Assembly (NCBI GenBank): GCA_947034885.2
Contig: OX344749.2
Location: 64,501 to 128,500, forward strand
Direction: 5' to 3'
DNA: 64,000 nt
From: Thuidium tamariscinum
Lineage: Eukaryota > Streptophyta > Bryopsida > Hypnales > Thuidiaceae
The notes beneath the pieces are model-generated. The model saw only the letters and a list, made by a program, of their open reading frames with translations. It made no database searches and was not told the DNA's origin. Shown piece after piece: positions 60,158 to 64,000 of this stretch (position 1 is the first letter of the stretch; each line of letters opens with the position of its first letter). Both the position numbers and the translations under genes were made by a program.

Positions 60158-61849
60158 ACCTCATGGTATTTTTTATACACTATAGTATATAAAATCATAT
60201 TATAATTTTTACCTTGAATATTTATTTGGCACCCTAAATTTGTTTGTACGTATCTTTGTACTTCTCACGCTCACTGCACCCCCCGAGCAATTTTGTATAT
60301 GAACAGCATGTGAGTGGAGTGATGAACATAAACGGAAGCAAGGCTAAAGAGAAGTTCATGAAAAGACTTGACTGACGACAATGTATGGTGGCCATTTCAG
60401 CTGTACTTGAGTATCTGAAGGGTGGTGCATTTCGGTATGCACTGTCCATGGACTTAGAGTTCTGTGAAGATCGTATGATAGTGGATGAATATGATGAGAT
60501 TAGCATATTGATGCTCGGCCCACAGGTTCTTACTCTTTAAGTTTCCATTAAAATTATAGCGAATGTTATTGCGTGGTGGTGCAGGACGGCCGTAGAATGA
60601 AAGATCACGTGAACAGTGTAGTTGTTATTGTGCTGTCTTTTTTGGAGGAAATTGCTAATTTAAGTGTGAATCTTAATGGGGACTTGAACTGTTAGAATCC
60701 CATGCATTTTTCTATGTGTGATGGATTGATTGTTCTTGTTTTTAGTTTACGGAGACTTCTCTCATGTGCAGTTGTGGGCAAGGATAGCAGTTCAAGAGAT
60801 GTACGACTGGAATGCAAAATTCTTTTCCCACATTCTTGTTCTTCCCTTTTTTCCTATGCTACCAATGATGTATAACAAGAATGCCGCTACTGAAATTTCT
60901 GAACATAGTGTAGAAGCAGTTGCGGAGCACAATTTTGTAAATAAGGGCAGAGTTGGAAGCGAACATATGTAAAAGCCGAATGCAGTAGTGAGTCATTTTT
61001 TATGTTTTATGTACTGTCTTGCAAACATGTGTAAGTGAATATTGACAATGTATTGGAAGTGCAGATTTGGCCAGATGTTGTGACCTCTATTTCATTACTA
61101 CGATATCAATGCAAGAAAACAAGGGAGCCTTTGAAGTTCAGACATGCACAAATGAAATGTGGAAATGATTGGATGCTGTTAAAGATATTTTCCTGAAAAT
61201 GCCATCAATGAATATGACTGCACAGTTAAGTATTTAAAGTGCAAAAGTAAGTAACCCTATAGAGGACACATGAGGAATTATGTGTTGTTGAAGGTTCTAT
61301 GCAGGATCGCGCTAGTATAGTAGTGGTCTGTTGTGGATAGTGGCAATAGTTTTTGGAATAAACAAGGATTTTTTTGTGGAAGGTGATATTTGCTTCATTG
61401 CACTCATAATTTAATCTCATACTGTATGTCATATGTGAACAGGGTGTTCAAGGATTGAATGCATCAAAACCTCAAATAGTAAGCATACAAAATGTAATAG
61501 CATTTTGTGTGCTCATTTATGGCATAGTTAGCAAGAGTAGGATGTACATAGTATAGGAAACAGAGACACATGGGTTAAGGATGAGTAGGTAGAAATTGTG
61601 TAATATAGTGACACTCTATCACCAATTGGAGCAAGTCGTGGACGTTTGTAAGCATTGTTTGTCCAAAATTGACTACCTTGTATTTTTCAAATAAATGTAG
61701 CCTGTCCAAGAAGACTAATTTTGAAGCTACGAATGTGGCATTATATGAAATGGCCGAAAAAAGTTGAATGTGATCAGAAATTAATGCTAGAGTTAGCGCT
61801 TAGCACATCTACATGTGGAAGTTTTTGAGCACCATTTAATCTTCAGTTG
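60158..61849 (+). other. Exon-like remnants, probably interior of a second CACTA element
   Basis: Two stretches look coding. About 60296-60531 reads EQHVSGVMNINGSKAKEKFM, then AISAVLEYLKGGAFRYALSM and DLEFCEDRMIVDEYDEISIL, with one stop. About 60771-60970, after an acceptor (CATGTGCAG), reads LWARIAVQEMYDWNAKFF and then KNAATEISEHSVEAVAEHNF. I do not recognise either source. Their position left of a CACTA right end suggests further captured exons. Confidence 0.4.
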
Positions 61850-62123
61850 GAGGTGTCAATTTAAACAATACAAATCTGTTTTTATGGTCGATTCAGTGAA
61901 CACTTTGTTGTTCTTTTTGAACATGAATGTATTGAAATGATCAACAAAATGAACATTCTTGTGTTCATGAACAACAAGAAAATGTAAAAATGAACAACTA
62001 AATCAACAAGTTTCAGTTAAGCAATGTCCAAATCAACACGTCCTAATTAACAAAAGAGTAACAAATAAATCAACACTTTTTTGTTTCATTTTTGTTAATT
62101 TGGACAGGGTTTTTCTAGTAGTG
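61850..62123. mobile_element. Right end of a second CACTA element, same family as 28.4-34.6 kb
   Basis: Ends TTTTTCTAGTAGTG at 62123. The preceding ~100 bp repeats the right subterminal region of the first CACTA element (CAATGTCCAAATCAACACG / CCTAATTAACAAAA, TTTTGTTAATTTGGACA). The 3 bp after it are AGA; no left end preceded by AGA was found in the window. The element is either truncated on the left or split by the insertions at 54-60 kb. Confidence 0.7.
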
Positions 62124-63907
62124 AGAAGACCTCAAACCTGCAAACTCCCTTGACAATTGGTGTATTAATTAGCGGGATTGGGAGCATATGACATCAAATT
62201 GAGACCTATTTTAGGTCTATTCCTACTCCCCTTTTACCTACTTAAGGGCCTAGTGAAGGAATTGGGTTCAAAAAAGTCAAACTCCAAAAGTCAGTGGGAT
62301 TTTCCTCCAACTTGGGTTCCAACCTACACTAAGTCACTAAGTTTTGTTGAGTGTTAGAGCATAGTTTAAGGGGTAAATTGTTTCCTTTAAACTAATTATG
62401 GCCTTCCGAATCCAACAGTGCAATTCATTTACAATTTAGAGTTAAATTCCAAAAGTTAGCATTTGGAGACAACAAACATTGAAGAAAATGGAGTTTGGGT
62501 CCTCTAATATGGAATTCGATGATTGGGCCCCCAATGGCTGTGGGGAACACGTGGTGAACATGTGGGGAACTTTGGAAGCACATGGGAGCAAAGCGAGGAG
62601 CAAAGTACATCTTAAAAAACAAGGAGATGTAAGCCCAAATACTTGGGTGTAGGTAAATTTGAATTTCAAGTAAAAAGTAGGTGGAAACATATGGGAACAA
62701 GTCCCATGTAAGAACTTGTAGATTTTGGGAAGACAAAAGTAGGTAAATTACAAGTTTTTGTAAGTATTAGTTGGAATTTGGATTCTAAATTCAAATTCCA
62801 TAGATCATAAATAGATAATTAGATTTAAGAAGTAGTCACATGTATGGCCAAGCTTTATTTTTCAATCTAGTTTTTCTTAATAGATTAAGGGGGAGTGGGG
62901 TGAATGCCACTTTTGGGTATAAAAGGGGTGGTTTCTCTCTCCTCATGATCTCTCTTTCTCATTCCCTACATTTTCTGGGAGTAATATTGGGCCCAAGTTA
63001 TATTGGATTTTCTTGGCTTATAGTGCTAAGAAACCTTTGATAGTTTTTGCTTGGGTTTTTACACCCTTGGGGCACTTTTTGTTGGCACCTTGGGAATTTG
63101 AGACCCCCCCAAGCTTATGTAATACTTTATAAAGTTATTGTTGAAGAATTTTCTGTACTTGTAGGCCATTTGAATGTTATTGTGGAAGAGATTGTGAGGA
63201 ATCGAGGGATAACTTGAGAGGTGACTTATAAGAGTATACCGCTTTTGTGTAACCTTCTCTTTTCCTCTTCCCTTGTTCACAATAATATAGGATTCTTATT
63301 GGGGATGGCGAAGCTTTGGCTTCCATAGGTCATTAGCAAACCAAAGGTCTTAGTCAAGTGTCAAAATTATCATTTTCATAGCAAAGCTTTGAACCTCTAA
63401 AGTCTTAGTGGGGCACTTGTCAAAAGCAAACCTCCTTGAACAAATCTCAATGTTTAATTTCCAACACGTTAAGCTTCCAACAAATTAGTGTTAATTAGTT
63501 TTTTTAGTAGGATAGGAGCTAAAACTATACATTTAGTTTAGCAAGTGTATAGTTAATTAGAGGTTAGAATAGTGCATTCAACTAAAATACTCCAGTCCAA
63601 TTGGAGCCTCCAACCGAACAAAAATCCCTTGCTAGGCACTGAAGCCGAGTACGGGAGCTATTAATCAAGGTCGGTCAAGCTGTAATCGAGGAGGTCGGGA
63701 TGTTAATCGAGGTGGGTCTTGGCTGCTCAACCACGGGTCTAAGGGTCTAGGGGTCTAGGGGTAAAAGGGGATAGAAAAATCAACATTAATATTAGAAAAG
63801 AGATAGTTTAGGGGTTAGGAAAAAATCCAACCCATTAGAGGAAATAGTCTAGAAAGTAGTGTAGGAATTTGAAGCCAATTAATTCAACAAAGGAGGAGCT
63901 GTAGACA
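62124..63907. other. Non-coding stretch with an LTR-like promoter
   Basis: No gene before 63908. A strong TATA motif (GGGTATAAAAGGGG, near 62917-62930) is followed by a CT-rich leader. The surrounding DNA, from TGTTAGAGC at 62352 to TTCCAACA at 63466 or 63482, has the look of a solo LTR. No matching target duplication was found, so it is not listed as an element. A short GGGTCTAAGGGTCTAGGGGT repeat lies near 63.74 kb. Confidence 0.35.
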
Positions 63908-63958
63908 TGGCGTGGAACGAGGTGGACCTTGAGGACGCTGCTACACATGCACTGAAGG
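63908..63958 (+). CDS. First exon of an unknown plus-strand gene, partial
   Basis: An ATG in fair context (GACATGGCG) opens MAWNEVDLEDAATHALK and ends at a donor, AAG|GTAGGT, at 63958/63959. The acidic short exon fits the start of a plant protein, but no family can be named from 17 residues. The rest lies beyond the window. Confidence 0.4.
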
Positions 63959-64000
63959 TAGGTTCTTAACTCTAGCTTTCTTCTTTTGATTTAAGTGACT

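Noticed and set aside
62352-63482. Possible solo LTR (TGTTAGAGC ... TTCCAACA with an internal TATAAAAG)
   Set aside because: The ends look right for an LTR, but no matching target duplication was found for either possible right end, so the limits are not supported.

Overview
The window looks like nuclear DNA of a land plant. It holds intron-rich genes with plant-type products: the mRNA-decapping scaffold EDC4/VARICOSE, a membrane-anchored PDIL5-2-type disulfide isomerase, and the CP29 antenna protein Lhcb4. It also holds plant-type hAT, CACTA and PIF/Harbinger transposons. The gene spacing and transposon families suggest a non-flowering lineage (bryophyte, lycophyte or fern), but that is an impression and the species cannot be fixed from the sequence.

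Layout: 1-3372 is AT-rich without a recognised gene. 3373-10556 (minus) is a complete 13-exon EDC4/VARICOSE gene; the exon model adds up to exactly 1530 codons. 10557-13796 is its upstream region plus AT-rich spacer with a ~103-bp tandem duplication. 13797-16796 (minus) is a complete 5-exon PDIL5-2-like gene of 443 aa. 18043-21021 (minus) is a decayed hAT transposase gene with one intron. 22-26.6 kb is mostly unexplained but holds a diverged duplication. 26648-28113 is a broken Myb/SANT-like, coiled-coil gene.

28403-34577 is a 6.2-kb CACTA element with matching ends and a GAT target duplication. It carries spliced-looking fragments of unrelated host genes (LIFEGUARD/TMBIM and the cohesin loader SCC2), so it is a Pack-CACTA. 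The right end of a related element lies at 61.85-62.12 kb.

The most unusual content is a group of ~3.8-3.9-kb units at 34672-38587, 41539-45335 and 56242-60152, plus a truncated inverted copy at 53997-55592. The three complete units each begin with TG, end with CA, are flanked by a perfect 5-bp target duplication (CCTTG, AACCT, AAGAT), contain a TATA box about 300-390 bp in, and carry one long coding region. They show no direct terminal repeats and no protease, RT, RNase H or integrase. They look like giant LTRs (solo LTRs) that encode their own protein, or an undescribed LTR-less insertion class. The protein has a conserved N-terminal domain I do not recognise, a coiled coil, an acidic run and a lysine/arginine-rich tail. 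Two clearly diverged families share this plan.

45560-46454 is a non-autonomous PIF/Harbinger element with a TAA duplication; 39531-40137 is a Harbinger transposase remnant. 47460-48716 is a complete two-exon Lhcb4 gene followed by decayed partial duplications of its own 3' end. 49.3-53 kb is AT-rich with a CACTA-type MITE. A gene on the plus strand appears to begin at 63908 and leaves the window.

The three host genes (RNA decapping, ER protein folding, photosystem II antenna) have no shared pathway; they are neighbours separated by transposon-rich DNA.
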